DNA of 64,000 bases from Streptomyces litmocidini (GCF_014649755.1 NZ_BMTQ01000005.1:248001-312000); one strand, 5' to 3'. Positions 39,416 through 49,186 are shown, counted from the first letter of the stretch. Numbers and translations: made by a program. The notes: generated by a model from the sequence alone, not told the origin.

Positions 39416-40059
39416 AGGGTTCCGATCCAGTTGGTGAGGAGCTGGGCTCCGGCGTCGCCGGACTTCTCGGGGTGGAACTGGGTCGCCCACAGGGCGCCGT
39501 TCTCCACGGCCGCGACGAAGGGCTCGCCGTGGGTGGCCCAGGTGACCTTGGGGGCGCGGATGTTGGGGTTGCCGACCTCCAGGGTCCACTCGCGCACCGC
39601 GTAGGAGTGCACGAAGTAGTACCGGGCGTCGGCGTCGAGTCCCGCGAACAGCTGCGTGTCGGCGGGCGCGTCGACCGTGTTCCAGCCCATGTGGGGGACG
39701 ACGGGGGCGTTCAGCGGCCCGACCGTGCCGGGCCACTCGTCGAGGCCCTCGGTCTCCACGCCGTGCTCGATGCCCTGGGAGAAGAGGATCTGCATGCCGA
39801 CGCAGATGCCCATGACCGGGCGGCCGCCGGCGAGCCTGCGGCCCACGATCCAGTCGCCGCGGGCCTCCTTGAGGCCCTGCATGCAGGCGGAGAAGGCGCC
39901 GACGCCGGGGACGAGCAGTCCGTCGGCGTTCATCGCCCTGTCGTAGTCGCGGGTGATCTCGACGTCGGCGCCGACCCGGGCGAGCGCGCGCTCGGCGGAG
40001 CGCACGTTGCCGAAGCCGTAGTCGAAGACGACGACCTTCTTCGGGGAGGCCGTGCTCAT
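39412..40059 (-). CDS. hisH: Imidazole glycerol phosphate synthase subunit HisH
   Basis: 215-aa class I glutaminase feeding ammonia to HisF. Nucleophile Cys86 in GICVGMQ; His and Glu of the triad in QFHPEKSG near 194-196. N-terminal [11 protein letters not shown] is family-typical. ATG 40059 overlaps the stop of the 54-aa membrane protein gene, and the 3' end overlaps priA. Confidence 0.96.
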   Translation of the reverse strand: MSTASPKKVVVFDYGFGNVRSAERALARVGADVEITRDYDRAMNADGLLVPGVGAFSACMQGLKEARGDWIVGRRLAGGRPVMGICVGMQILFSQGIEHGVETEGLDEWPGTVGPLNAPVVPHMGWNTVDAPADTQLFAGLDADARYYFVHSYAVREWTLEVGNPNIRAPKVTWATHGEPFVAAVENGALWATQFHPEKSGDAGAQLLTNWIGTL

Positions 40060-40220
40060 GCCCACACCTCCAGGCGCAGCACGCCGGCGGAGAGGCACAT
40101 CGCGGCACCGATGGAGAGGAGCACGATCAGGCTCTTGGGCATCTGCTGCTTGACGAAGGAGTAGATGCCGCCGAGCAGGAAGAGCCCGACGAGGATGAGG
40201 ACGCTGGAGAGGCCGTTCAC
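40056..40220 (-). CDS. 54-aa membrane protein between hisB and hisH
   Basis: Two predicted helices (about 5-22 and 30-48) with a short basic loop KQQMPKS. No known function. The GTG at 40220 follows the hisB stop by 2 bp and the gene overlaps hisH by 4 bp, so it is genuinely translated in the operon. Small membrane proteins at this position occur in Streptomyces his operons. Confidence 0.8.
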   Translation of the reverse strand: MNGLSSVLILVGLFLLGGIYSFVKQQMPKSLIVLLSIGAAMCLSAGVLRLEVWA

Positions 40221-40222
40221 GA

Positions 40223-40816
40223 CTAGAGCGCGCCCTTCGTGGAGGGGAGGATGCCGGCGGCGCGCGGGTCGCGCTCGGAGGCGTAGCGCAGCGCGCGGGC
40301 CAGGGCCTTGAACTGGCACTCCACGATGTGGTGGGCGTTGCGGCCGTACGGCACGTGGACGTGCAGCGCGATCTGGGCCTGGGCGACGAAGGACTCCAGG
40401 ATGTGCCGGGTCATCGTCGTGTCGTACGAGCCGATCATCGGCGCCATGTTCTCGGGCTCGGTGTGCACGAGGTACGGGCGGCCGGAGAGGTCGACGGTGA
40501 CCTGGGCGAGCGACTCGTCCAGCGGGACGGTGCAGTTGCCGAAGCGGTAGATGCCGACCTTGTCGCCGAGGGCCTGCTTGAAGGCGGCGCCGAGGGCGAG
40601 GGCGGTGTCCTCGATGGTGTGGTGCGAGTCGATGTGCAGGTCGCCGTCGGTCTTGACCGTCAGGTCGAAGAGGCCGTGCCGGCCGAGCTGGTCGAGCATG
40701 TGGTCGTAGAAGCCGACCCCGGTCGACACGTCGACCTTTCCGGTGCCGTCGAGGTCGATCTCGACGACGACGGAGGTCTCCTTGGTGGTGCGCTCAACGC
40801 GGCCTACGCGGCTCAT
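40223..40816 (-). CDS. hisB: Imidazoleglycerol-phosphate dehydratase
   Basis: 197 aa, monofunctional (no phosphatase domain). Mn-dependent dehydratase. The repeat motifs with metal-binding His are visible: [32 protein letters not shown], and in the second half [18 protein letters not shown] and [12 protein letters not shown] 40816 overlaps the hisC stop (4 bp). Confidence 0.97.
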   Translation of the reverse strand: MSRVGRVERTTKETSVVVEIDLDGTGKVDVSTGVGFYDHMLDQLGRHGLFDLTVKTDGDLHIDSHHTIEDTALALGAAFKQALGDKVGIYRFGNCTVPLDESLAQVTVDLSGRPYLVHTEPENMAPMIGSYDTTMTRHILESFVAQAQIALHVHVPYGRNAHHIVECQFKALARALRYASERDPRAAGILPSTKGAL

Positions 40817-41925
40817 CGTTCCTGCTCCTTCATCAATTCACGGACCGCGTCGAGGAACGCGTCGTTCTCTTCGGGGGTGCCGGCGGTGACCCGCAGCCAG
40901 CCCGGTACGCCGTTGTCCCGGACCAGGACGCCCCGGTCGAGGATCTTCTGCCAGGCCGCGTGCGTGTCGGGGAACTTCCCGAACTGCACGAAGTTGGCGT
41001 CGGAGGGGGTGACCTCGCACCCGGTCGCCCGCAGTTCGGCGACGAGCCGGTCGCGCTCGGCCTTGAGCTGCTCGACGTACCCGAGGAGGGTGTCGGTGTG
41101 CTCCAGGGCGGCGAGCGCGGTGGCCTGGGTGACGGCCGAGAGGTGGTACGGCAGGCGGACCAGCTGCACGGCGTCGACCACGGCCGGGTCGGCGGCGAGG
41201 TAGCCGAGGCGGAGCCCGGCGGCGCCGAAGGCCTTGGACATGGTCCGGGAGACCACCAGGTGCGGGCGGCCCTCCAGGAGCGGCAGCAGCGAGTCGCGGT
41301 GGCTGAACTCCACGTACGCCTCGTCCACGACCACCATCGAGGGCTTGGCCGCCTGGGCCGCCTCGTACAGGGCGAGGACCGTGTCGGCCTCGACCGCGGT
41401 GCCGGTGGGGTTGTTGGGCGAGGTGACGAAGACGACGTCCGGCCCGTTCTCGGCGATGGCCCGGACGGCCGCCTCGACGTCGATCGTGAAGTCCTCGTTG
41501 CGCGGGCCCGAGATCCAGCCGGTGCCGGTGCCGCGGGCGATCAGGGCGTGCATCGAGTACGAGGGCTCGAAGCCGATCGCGGTGCGGCCGGGACCGCCGA
41601 AGGTCTGCAGCAGCTGCTGGAGGACCTCGTTGGAGCCGTTGGCCGCCCACACGTTCTCGACGCCGACGCGGTGCCCGCCGGTGCGGGTGAGGTAGGCGGC
41701 GAGCTCGGTGCGGAGCTCGACCGCGTCCCGGTCGGGGTAGCGGTTGAGGCCACGGGCGGCCTCGGCGACCCGCTCCGCGATCCGGGCCACCAGGGGCTCG
41801 GGCAGCGGGTAGGGGTTCTCGTTGGTGTTCAGCTGGACGGGGACGTCGAGCTGGGGCGCCCCGTAGGGGGACTTGCCGCGCAGCTCGTCCCGGACGGGCA
41901 GGTCGTCGATCTCGATCTGGCTCAC
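40813..41925 (-). CDS. hisC: Histidinol-phosphate aminotransferase
   Basis: 370-aa class I/II PLP aminotransferase. It makes histidinol phosphate from imidazole acetol phosphate. Motifs: [14 protein letters not shown] at the start, [30 protein letters not shown], and the PLP lysine in [20 protein letters not shown] 41925 overlaps hisD (GTGA). Confidence 0.96.
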   Translation of the reverse strand: MSQIEIDDLPVRDELRGKSPYGAPQLDVPVQLNTNENPYPLPEPLVARIAERVAEAARGLNRYPDRDAVELRTELAAYLTRTGGHRVGVENVWAANGSNEVLQQLLQTFGGPGRTAIGFEPSYSMHALIARGTGTGWISGPRNEDFTIDVEAAVRAIAENGPDVVFVTSPNNPTGTAVEADTVLALYEAAQAAKPSMVVVDEAYVEFSHRDSLLPLLEGRPHLVVSRTMSKAFGAAGLRLGYLAADPAVVDAVQLVRLPYHLSAVTQATALAALEHTDTLLGYVEQLKAERDRLVAELRATGCEVTPSDANFVQFGKFPDTHAAWQKILDRGVLVRDNGVPGWLRVTAGTPEENDAFLDAVRELMKEQER

Positions 41926-43265
41926 TTGCTCTGCGGCACCTTCCAACCGAAACGGGCCTTGACGGCGGCGCCGTGGGCCGGGAGGTCCTCGGCCTCGGCG
42001 AGGGTGACGACGTGGTGGGCGACGTCCGCGAGGGCGTCGCGCGTGTAGTCCACGATGTGCACGCCGCGCAGGAAGGACTGCACGGAGAGGCCCGAGGAGT
42101 GGCAGGCGCAGCCGCCGGTGGGCAGGACGTGGTTGGAGCCGGCGCAGTAGTCGCCGAGCGAGACCGGGGCCCAGGGGCCGACGAAGATCGCGCCCGCGTT
42201 GCGGACCCGGTCGGCGACGGCGGCGGCGTCGGCGGTCTGGATCTCCAGGTGCTCGGCGCCGTACGCGTCGACGACCTTGAGGCCGTCGGCGAGGTCGCGG
42301 ACGAGGACGATCGCCGACTGGCGGCCGGCCAGGGCCGGGGCGATCCGGTCGTCGACGTGCTTGGAGGCGGCGACCTGGGTCTTCAGCTCGGCCTCGGTGG
42401 CGGCGGCCAGCTCGTCCGAGTCGGTGACGAGGACGGAGGCGGCCATCGGGTCGTGCTCGGCCTGGCTGATGAGGTCGGCGGCGACGTGCACCGGGTCGGC
42501 GGTGGAGTCCGCGAGGATCGCGATCTCCGTCGGGCCGGCCTCGGCGTCGATGCCGATGCGGCCCTTGAGGAGGCGCTTGGCGGCGGCCACGTAGATGTTG
42601 CCGGGGCCGGTGACCAGGTTGACGGGGGCGCAGCCGGGCTCGTCCGCGGTGGACCCGGTGCCGTAGGCGAACATGGCGATGGCCTGGGCTCCGCCGGCGG
42701 CGTAGACCTCGTCCACCCCGAGCAGGGCGCAGGCGGCCAGGATCGTCGGGTGCGGCAGTCCGCCGAACTCCTTCTGCGGGGGCGAGGCGATGGCCACGCC
42801 CTCGACGCCGGCCTCCTGGGCCGGGACGACGTTCATCACGACGGAGGAGGGGTAGACGGAGCGGCCGCCCGGCACGTACAGGCCGACGCGCTCGACCGGG
42901 ATCCACTTCTCGGTGACCGTGCCGCCGGGGACGACCTGGGTGGTGTGGGTGGTGCGGCGCTGCTCGCGGTGGACGAGCCGGGCGCGCCGGATGGACTCCT
43001 CGAGGGCGGCGCGGACGGCCGGGTCGAGCTCGTCGAGGGCGCGGGTGATCGCCCCGGCGGGGACGCGGAGGCCCGGGACGCGGACGCCGTCGAACTTCTC
43101 CCCGTAGTCGATCACCGCGGCCGCGCCGTGATGCCGGACGTCCTCGCAGATCGGCCGCACCTTCTCCAGGGCGGCTTCCACGTCGAACTCGGCACGGGGC
43201 AGCAGGTCGCGCAGGGCGGAACCCTCGGGGAGGGTCTCACCGCGCAGATCGATTCGAGAGATCAC
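41922..43265 (-). CDS. hisD: Histidinol dehydrogenase
   Basis: 447 aa. Zn enzyme doing the last two oxidations to histidine. Visible: [55 protein letters not shown], and the catalytic His/Zn region [10 protein letters not shown] with [11 protein letters not shown]. First gene of the his operon; the start at 43265 faces the beta-helix gene across a 215-bp divergent region. Confidence 0.97.
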   Translation of the reverse strand: MISRIDLRGETLPEGSALRDLLPRAEFDVEAALEKVRPICEDVRHHGAAAVIDYGEKFDGVRVPGLRVPAGAITRALDELDPAVRAALEESIRRARLVHREQRRTTHTTQVVPGGTVTEKWIPVERVGLYVPGGRSVYPSSVVMNVVPAQEAGVEGVAIASPPQKEFGGLPHPTILAACALLGVDEVYAAGGAQAIAMFAYGTGSTADEPGCAPVNLVTGPGNIYVAAAKRLLKGRIGIDAEAGPTEIAILADSTADPVHVAADLISQAEHDPMAASVLVTDSDELAAATEAELKTQVAASKHVDDRIAPALAGRQSAIVLVRDLADGLKVVDAYGAEHLEIQTADAAAVADRVRNAGAIFVGPWAPVSLGDYCAGSNHVLPTGGCACHSSGLSVQSFLRGVHIVDYTRDALADVAHHVVTLAEAEDLPAHGAAVKARFGWKVPQSK

Positions 43266-43305
43266 GGGTCAATTCTCGCAGACGGCCCGGAACACCGATC
43301 GGCCG

Positions 43306-43320
43306 TATCAACAGCTGATA
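43306..43320. promoter_or_regulatory. Short inverted repeat upstream of hisD
   Basis: TATCA, five bases, TGATA. It lies 41-55 bp upstream of hisD in the divergent region and could be an operator. The arms are short, so chance is possible. Confidence 0.25.
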
Positions 43321-43480
43321 CATGCCAATCAGTGACCGATACGCGTCCCACTGGCGTCTTGTCGCCACAGCTGACCGTTAGCGTTCAGCCCGTCACCCAG
43401 CGGGAAGAACGGCTGTACGAATCCACGAATCCCGGTGAGCGGAATCGTGGGAGCGGATCGTGGAAAGCGAGGGGGCGGCA

Positions 43481-45094
43481 GTGACCGAGCCGCACGAGGA
43501 CGGAATGCCGGACGGTCTCACGGGCCCGGAGCGGGTCATGTGGCGGGCGTTCCGGATCGGCAGGACCTGCGATCTGACGGAGGGGATCGCGGAGCGGGAC
43601 GACCCCTTCGGGGCGTGGCAGTGGGGGGAGGAGCGGAGCGTCCGCGCCGACGTGGTGGCGCTGCTGCTGCTCGACGGCCCGCAGGCCTGGTCCGGGCGGG
43701 TGGCCGCGCTGAAGCTGCGCGGGGTCAGGATCGCCGGCGTGCTGAACCTGGCGGGCGGGACGATAGGGCCGTACGTGGAGCTGCACGGCTGCCGGTTCGA
43801 CGACGAGGTGGTGCTGCCCGAGGCCCGGTTCGGCACCCTGCGGATGGTCGAGTGCGCGCTGCCGCGCCTGGAGGCGGCCCGGCTGCACACGGAGGGGGAC
43901 CTGCACCTGCCGCGCTGCCGGGTGCGGCGCGGCATCCGGTTGACGGACGCGCAGATCGGCACGGACCTGCTGATCAACCAGATCCAGGTGTGGCCGGACC
44001 GGCGGGGGCGGGCGATCACGGCGGACGGGATGGTGGTCGCCCAGGACCTCCAGGCCGAGCTGATCGAGACCTACGGGGAGCTGAGCCTGCGCGGGGCGAA
44101 CGTGGGGGTCTCGCTCAGCCTGCGGGGCAGCGTCCTGCGCGGGGCGCAGGGCCGCCGCGCGCTGAACGCGCCGCAGCTGACCGTGGAGCGCTCGCTCTAT
44201 CTGAACGCGGCCTGGGTGTACGAGGAGACGGGGGGCGCGGGCCGGACGGGGAACACCACGGCCACCCCGCCGTACGGGGTGACGCCCCTCCAGGGCACCC
44301 GGCGCAAGCCGGTGGAGTGCCACGGCGGGGTGCGGCTCGACGACGGCCGGTTCGGTGACGCGGTGGACCTGCACCACGCCCGCTTCCTGCTGGACGGCGC
44401 CCGGCGGGAAGAGGTGTCGCTGCGCCGGATCGTGACCCCGGAGCTGCGGTTCAACGGCGAGCGCCCGGAGGAGGGGCGCGTGGTGCTCAACGGCGCCAAG
44501 GTCGTCACCCTGATCGACCTGTCGACCAGCTGGCCGGGGCCCGGCGGGCTCGCGATGGGCGGCTTCGCCTACGAGAACCTGGTTCCGTACGGCCACTTCC
44601 CGCTGGCCCGGCGTCTGGAGTGGGTGGCGGCGGCGACCCCGGAGTACGCCCCCGAGCCGTACGAGCGGCTGGCGGCGGTCCTGCGGAGCAGCGGCGAGGA
44701 CGCGGACGCCCGCGAGGTGCTGCTCGCCAAGCAGCGGCGCCGGCGGGAGACCCTGCCGATCGCGGGGAAGCTGTGGGGCTACCTCCAGGACTGGACCGTG
44801 GCGTACGGCTACCGGCCGGGCCGGGCCGCGCTGTGGATGGCCGTGCTGTGGGCGGCGGGCACGGTGGCCTTCTCCCACTACCGCCCGGTCGCTCTGAAGG
44901 CGGACGAGGCGCCCGAGTGGAACGCCACGCTGTACGCGCTCGACCTGCTGCTGCCCGTGATCAACCTCGGCCAGGACGGCTACTGGCGGCTCGAAGGCAT
45001 CTGGCAGTGGGTGACGACGGCCCTGATCCTCCTCGGCTGGATCCTCGCGACGACGGTGGCGGCGGGCGCGACCCGGCTGCTGCGGAGGGGGTGA
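43481..45094 (+). CDS. Beta-helix membrane protein (often annotated membrane-associated oxidoreductase)
   Basis: 537 aa. Residues about 60-340 consist of repeating LRG-x-x-I-x-G/L-x-L strands (VAALKLRGVRIAGVLNLAGG, LPRCRVRRGIRLTDAQIGTD, LRGANVGVSLSLRGSVLRG), giving a right-handed beta-helix like pentapeptide or bactofilin folds. The C-terminus carries two hydrophobic segments (about 450-470 and 515-530). No cofactor site is seen, so the oxidoreductase label is unsupported. GTG 43481 is preferred to 43460 for the GAGGGGG site. Confidence 0.75.
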   Translation: MTEPHEDGMPDGLTGPERVMWRAFRIGRTCDLTEGIAERDDPFGAWQWGEERSVRADVVALLLLDGPQAWSGRVAALKLRGVRIAGVLNLAGGTIGPYVELHGCRFDDEVVLPEARFGTLRMVECALPRLEAARLHTEGDLHLPRCRVRRGIRLTDAQIGTDLLINQIQVWPDRRGRAITADGMVVAQDLQAELIETYGELSLRGANVGVSLSLRGSVLRGAQGRRALNAPQLTVERSLYLNAAWVYEETGGAGRTGNTTATPPYGVTPLQGTRRKPVECHGGVRLDDGRFGDAVDLHHARFLLDGARREEVSLRRIVTPELRFNGERPEEGRVVLNGAKVVTLIDLSTSWPGPGGLAMGGFAYENLVPYGHFPLARRLEWVAAATPEYAPEPYERLAAVLRSSGEDADAREVLLAKQRRRRETLPIAGKLWGYLQDWTVAYGYRPGRAALWMAVLWAAGTVAFSHYRPVALKADEAPEWNATLYALDLLLPVINLGQDGYWRLEGIWQWVTTALILLGWILATTVAAGATRLLRRG

Positions 45095-45173
45095 GGGGGT
45101 GGTGTCACCACCAGGTGAGGGTGCTGTCGTGACCCCGTGACGCGGCTGCCGTGACGGGTGGGGGCGGGGGAGA

Positions 45174-46262
45174 ATGCACAGCACCATGTCCTTGCTCCGC
45201 GCCCTGCTCGGCACCGCCCGCTCGGCCCGGCACGCACCGCGGCTCGCCGCCGCGCTCGTGCCGGACGCCGACATGCTGCTCGACGCCCCGGACGAGCGGC
45301 TCTCCCCCGCCCTGGTCGCCGCCGCCCTCGGCGATCCGGAGCCCGCGGCGAAGCTGCTCGCCACCACCCGGGACGCCGGGGAGTGGGAGGACCGCGACCG
45401 GTACGTCACCCGGCTCGCCACCTTCGCGTACAACAGGGGCGACTGGCTCACCGGGTGGCTCGCCGCCGCGCCCGGCGATCCCGACGCCCTCCTCGTCACG
45501 GCCCAGCTGGCCGTCCGCAGGGCCTGGGAGTCCCCGGCGCGGGCCGAGCGGCTGCGCGAGCTCGCCCCGCTGGTGCGGGAGGTCGCCGACGAGGCCCCGC
45601 ACGACCCGGTGCCGTGGCGGCTGGCCCTGGACCACGCGCGCGGGGCGCACGCCGGCCACGCGGTCTTCGAGTCGCTGTGGGAGCAGGCCGTGCGCCGTTC
45701 CCCGCACCACTACGGCTGCCACGTCGCCGCGCTGAAGTACCTTTCCGCGCAGTGGTACGGCTCGCACCGCGCCGCCTTCGACTTCGCCGAGCAGGCCGCC
45801 GACGACGCCGCGCCGGACTCGCTCGTCGGGGCGCTGCCGGTCCGCGCGGCCTACGACGGGCTCCGGGTGCCGCCGGGTCCCGACGGATCCGTGCCCGCCG
45901 GCCGGGTCGACCGGGCGGTGGACCGCGCCCTGGCCCTGTCGGCGGCGTTCCCGGCGGGCGACCCGTGGCCCGCCGAGGTCCGCAACCTGCTGGCGTACGT
46001 GCTGGTCGAGCGGGGGCGCTGGACGGAGGCGTGGGGGGAGTTCGAACGGATCGGCCCGTACGCGACCTCGTTCCCCTGGGGCGCGCGGGGTGCCGTACCG
46101 GCGGACCCTCCCCCGGGCCCTCGGCTTCGCCCGGGCAGGGGGGACCCCCTCCTCCACTTCCTGGCCGCGCGGGACCGGGCGCGGGGCGAGCTGGCCCGCC
46201 GGACGCCGCTGCGGGGCACCGGTCGTGGACGGGCCGGACGGGGCGGGCCCGGCGGCCATTAG
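45174..46262 (+). CDS. Helical-repeat (TPR-like) hypothetical protein
   Basis: 362 aa, mostly Ala/Leu/Asp-rich helices with an alternating helix-turn-helix pattern (for example FESLWEQAVRRSPHHYGCHV and VRNLLAYVLVERGRWTEAWG) resembling TPR repeats. The last ~60 residues ([18 protein letters not shown] onward) are encoded by a dispersed genomic repeat, so the tail is probably not ancestral. The start may be ATG 45186 rather than 45174. Function unknown. Confidence 0.7.
   Translation: MHSTMSLLRALLGTARSARHAPRLAAALVPDADMLLDAPDERLSPALVAAALGDPEPAAKLLATTRDAGEWEDRDRYVTRLATFAYNRGDWLTGWLAAAPGDPDALLVTAQLAVRRAWESPARAERLRELAPLVREVADEAPHDPVPWRLALDHARGAHAGHAVFESLWEQAVRRSPHHYGCHVAALKYLSAQWYGSHRAAFDFAEQAADDAAPDSLVGALPVRAAYDGLRVPPGPDGSVPAGRVDRAVDRALALSAAFPAGDPWPAEVRNLLAYVLVERGRWTEAWGEFERIGPYATSFPWGARGAVPADPPPGPRLRPGRGDPLLHFLAARDRARGELARRTPLRGTGRGRAGRGGPGGH
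46105..46149. repeat. Dispersed palindromic repeat, copy D (inside a CDS)
   Basis: Same family as the right arm at 29796-29845: ACCCTCCCCCGGGCCCTCGG then CTTCGCCCGGGCAGGGGGGA. Bases that differ from the other copies change in pairs, so the stem is kept. It is translated into the C-terminal tail of the helical-repeat gene. Confidence 0.75.
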
Positions 46263-46273
46263 GCTTGGCCGCT

Positions 46274-47011
46274 GTGACCACCGCCCGTCTGCCTCTCTTC
46301 CCGCTCAACACGGTGCTGTTCCCGGGCCTCGTACTGCCCCTGAACGTCTTCGAGGAGCGTTATCGCGCCATGATGCGCGAGCTGCTCGCGATCGACGACG
46401 CCCAGCCCCGCCGCTTCGCCGTCGTCGCCATCCGCGACGGCCGCGAGGTCGCGCCGACGGCCCCCGGCATGCCGGACCAGACGGCGCTGCCGGAGAAGGG
46501 CCCGGCGGCGGGCTTCGGCTCCGACCCCGTCCAGGCCTTCCACCGGGTCGGCTGCGTCGCCGACGCGGCGTCGATCCGGGAGCGCGCCGACGGCAGCTTC
46601 GAGGTGATGGCCACCGGCACGACCCGGGTGAAGCTGCTGTCGGTCGACGCGAGCGGGCCGTTCCTGACGGCCGAGGTCGAGGAGATCCCGGAGGAGCAGG
46701 GCGAGGAGGCGGGCACGCTCGCCGAAGGGGTGCTGCGGGCCTTCCGGAGCTACCAGAAGCGCCTCGCGGGCGCCCGGGAGCGCTCGCTGACGACGAGCGA
46801 GCTGCCGGACGAGCCCTCCGTGGTGTCGTACCTGGTCGCGGCGGCGGCGATCCTCGACACCCCGGCCAAGCAGCGGCTGCTCCAGGCACCGGACACGGCG
46901 ACCCGGCTGCGCGAGGAGCTGACGCTGCTGCGGGCGGAGACCGCGGTGCTGCGGCACCTGCCGTCGCTGCCGGCGGTGGACCTGACGCAGGCCCCGACGT
47001 ACCCGAACTGA
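46274..47011 (+). CDS. LON peptidase substrate-binding-domain protein
   Basis: 245 aa, a stand-alone Lon N-terminal domain without the AAA or protease parts. Start ARLPLFPLNTVLFPGLVLPL, then NVFEERYRAMMREL and the mid-protein FEVMATGTTRVKLLSV strand are typical. Helical C-terminal half. Possible role in protein quality control or as a ligand-binding scaffold; not established. GTG 46274 is 11 bp after the preceding stop. Confidence 0.9.
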   Translation: MTTARLPLFPLNTVLFPGLVLPLNVFEERYRAMMRELLAIDDAQPRRFAVVAIRDGREVAPTAPGMPDQTALPEKGPAAGFGSDPVQAFHRVGCVADAASIRERADGSFEVMATGTTRVKLLSVDASGPFLTAEVEEIPEEQGEEAGTLAEGVLRAFRSYQKRLAGARERSLTTSELPDEPSVVSYLVAAAAILDTPAKQRLLQAPDTATRLREELTLLRAETAVLRHLPSLPAVDLTQAPTYPN

Positions 47012-47049
47012 GCCGGCCCCGCCGGACGGACCGAGCCGAGGAAGAACGC

Positions 47050-47547
47050 GTGGCGAAGAAGCAGAAGAAGAACGGCGGAGGCACTCCGGCGACGGTGGCC
47101 CTGACGGCGGCCGGCACGCCGTTCACGCTGCACGCGTACGAGCACGACCCGGCCTCCCCCTCGTACGGCGAGGAGGCGGCGGAGGCGCTCGGCGTCTCCC
47201 CCGACCGGGTCTTCAAGACGCTGGTCGCGGACGTCGACGGCGAGCTGACGGTCGCGGTGGTCCCGGTGGCGGGCCAGCTGGACCTGAAGGCGCTGGCCTC
47301 GGCGGTCGGCGGGAAGCGGGCCGTGATGGCCGACCCGGCGGCGGCGGAGCGCACCACGGGTTACGTCCGGGGCGGCATCTCCCCGCTGGGCCAGCGCAAG
47401 CGGCTCCGTACCGTCCTCGACGCCTCGGCCTCGGAGCACGCGACCGTCTGCGTCTCGGCGGGCCGCCGGGGCCTGGAGGTGGAGCTCTCCCCCGCGGACC
47501 TGGCCGCCCTCACCTCGGCGGTGCTGGCCCCGATCGGCCGCGCCTGA
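47050..47547 (+). CDS. ybaK: Cys-tRNA(Pro)/Cys-tRNA(Cys) deacylase YbaK
   Basis: 165 aa. It removes mischarged Cys from tRNA(Pro). Family features: YEHDPASPSYGEEAAEALGV, DRVFKTLVADVDGELTVAVV with the essential Lys, and YVRGGISPLGQRKRLRTVLD. Lys-rich N-terminus. GTG 47050 with GAGGAA upstream. Ends convergent to the DUF2567 gene with a GC-rich hairpin (GGCGCGG/CCGCGCC) between. Confidence 0.92.
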   Translation: MAKKQKKNGGGTPATVALTAAGTPFTLHAYEHDPASPSYGEEAAEALGVSPDRVFKTLVADVDGELTVAVVPVAGQLDLKALASAVGGKRAVMADPAAAERTTGYVRGGISPLGQRKRLRTVLDASASEHATVCVSAGRRGLEVELSPADLAALTSAVLAPIGRA

Positions 47548-47581
47548 CGGACGGGCGCGGCCTCCGGAAGGTCCCGCGCCG

Positions 47582-48220
47582 TCAGTACGAGCCGGGACCC
47601 TGCGCGTACGCCTTCGGCTGTCCCCAGGGCTCCGGTTCCGGGTCGCGGGGGCCGAAGGCCGCCGTCAGGGCCAGGTGGACGATCATCGCGGCGAGCGGCC
47701 AGGCCAGCATCGCGGCGGCCCCCAGGTGCAGTTCGAGCGGCGCCTCGAAGGCGACGTTCGGGCCGACCGCCTTCGCGTGGGCGACCACGTCGTCGGTGGG
47801 GCCGAAGTGCGTTCCGATCCCCCACGCGATCAGCGAGCCCAGGCCGCCGCCGAGCGCCAGGCCGAGGACGAGCGGGACCCCGCCCCTGCGGCGCAGCAGG
47901 AAGACGACGAGCGCGGCGGCCGCGCCGAAGGCCAGCGCGAGGAGCACGAACGTCCCGTCGGCGCCGATCGCCTGCTCCCCCTCGGAGTTCCGGAGGTAGA
48001 CGCCCTTGCCGTCCGAGATGAGCAGGACGCGCGGGGCCAGGTTCAGCCACAGCACCCCGAGCAGCGCCCCCGCGACCGCGGAGAGGAGGGTCACCACCAC
48101 GCCCTGCACGACCTCGGCCGCCGTGATCGGGTCCCCGGCCGGTCCGAACGGCGGCGGGGGCGGCGGGGGCTGGTCGGGGTCGTTCGGCGGCTGGTGAGGC
48201 GGAGTCAGAGGTGCGGTCAC
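47582..48220 (-). CDS. DUF2567 membrane protein
   Basis: 212 aa. A Pro-rich cytoplasmic start (PPHQPPNDPDQPPPPPPPFG) is followed by four transmembrane helices (about 37-58, 92-110, 117-135, 165-185). A conserved extracytoplasmic loop contains RVLLISDGKGVYLRNSEGEQ. Known as an actinobacterial DUF2567 family; function unknown. GTG 48220. Confidence 0.85.
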   Translation of the reverse strand: MTAPLTPPHQPPNDPDQPPPPPPPFGPAGDPITAAEVVQGVVVTLLSAVAGALLGVLWLNLAPRVLLISDGKGVYLRNSEGEQAIGADGTFVLLALAFGAAAALVVFLLRRRGGVPLVLGLALGGGLGSLIAWGIGTHFGPTDDVVAHAKAVGPNVAFEAPLELHLGAAAMLAWPLAAMIVHLALTAAFGPRDPEPEPWGQPKAYAQGPGSY

Positions 48221-48244
48221 CCCGCCATCGTGCCAGGTGTCCCT

Positions 48245-48325
48245 GTGGCCCGCCTCAGCGGACGGCCGGCCCCGCGCGCGCCCGCCTCAGCCGACGCCGG
48301 CTCCCGTACGCGCCCGCCTCAGCGG
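48245..48325. repeat. Tandem repeats at the permease 3' end
   Basis: Three ~30-bp units sharing GCCCGCCTCAGC-S-GACG. The third contains the last codons and stop of the permease gene, so the others look like duplications of its 3' end. Confidence 0.7.
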
Positions 48326-49146
48326 ACGGCGGCCCGCCGGTAGGCCCAGGTGGCGACGGCGAGCGAGCCGAGGCCGACCGCCCCGCACACGGCGAGGTCG
48401 ACGGCGACGGCCGCCCAGTCGGGGTGCGGGCCGAAGGTGCGGGCGAGGGCTTCCACGCCGTACGTCGACGGCAGCAGGTCCCGCGCCCAGCCGATCGGCC
48501 CGGGCAGCCGCTCGGCCGGGAGGACACCGAGGAGCAGGGCCGCCGACATGCCGAGCTGGCCGAGGAGGGTGGCCAGCTCCTGCCGGGGGGCGAGGAGTCC
48601 GAGGGCCGCGCCGAGCCCGGCGAGCGCCGCGCCGGCGAGCGGGACGACGGCGCCGAGGATCCACAGGTGGCCGAGGGGCAGTCCGAAGAGGACGGAGCCG
48701 GCGACGGCGGTGACCACCGTGCCGGGCACGGTGAAGGAGGCGTACGCCCCGGCCGCGCCGAGGACGACGGCGGCGGGCGGCACGGGCAGCGTGGCGTAGT
48801 GGTCGAGGCCGCCGCCGGCCCGCAGCTGCCCGAAGTACTGGGCGAGCAGGTTGAGCGCGACGAAGGCGACGACGAGGACGGTGGAGCCGGCCACGACGGC
48901 GCGCGCCTCGGAGCCGCCGTCGACGACCCCGCGCATCAGGACCATGATCCCGATCGACTGGAAGGTGGCGACGAAGAGCAGCGGGATGCGGGCGACGCGG
49001 GCGCGGGAGAGCTGCGCCCGGTAGACGGCGGCCAGGGCCGGGAGGAGCCGGGCGCGCGGGGCGAGGGGCGCGGCGGTGTGCTGCGCGTCCCGGCCCGTGG
49101 CGGGGAGCGCGCCGGTCGGCAGGGCCTCGGCGGGCACGGTGCTCAC
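48319..49146 (-). CDS. ABC-2 type transporter permease
   Basis: 275 aa, six hydrophobic helices with an N-terminal ~35-residue Ala/Pro-rich cytoplasmic part. The layout (RIPLLFVATFQSIGIMVL, then ALNLLAQYFGQLRAGGG) fits DrrB-type exporters. It follows the ATPase gene by 40 bp and is probably its membrane partner. Substrate unknown. Confidence 0.88.
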   Translation of the reverse strand: MSTVPAEALPTGALPATGRDAQHTAAPLAPRARLLPALAAVYRAQLSRARVARIPLLFVATFQSIGIMVLMRGVVDGGSEARAVVAGSTVLVVAFVALNLLAQYFGQLRAGGGLDHYATLPVPPAAVVLGAAGAYASFTVPGTVVTAVAGSVLFGLPLGHLWILGAVVPLAGAALAGLGAALGLLAPRQELATLLGQLGMSAALLLGVLPAERLPGPIGWARDLLPSTYGVEALARTFGPHPDWAAVAVDLAVCGAVGLGSLAVATWAYRRAAVR

Positions 49147-49186
49147 TGCGTACAGCTCCTGACGGTCACGGGCGGTTCGTGGCGGA

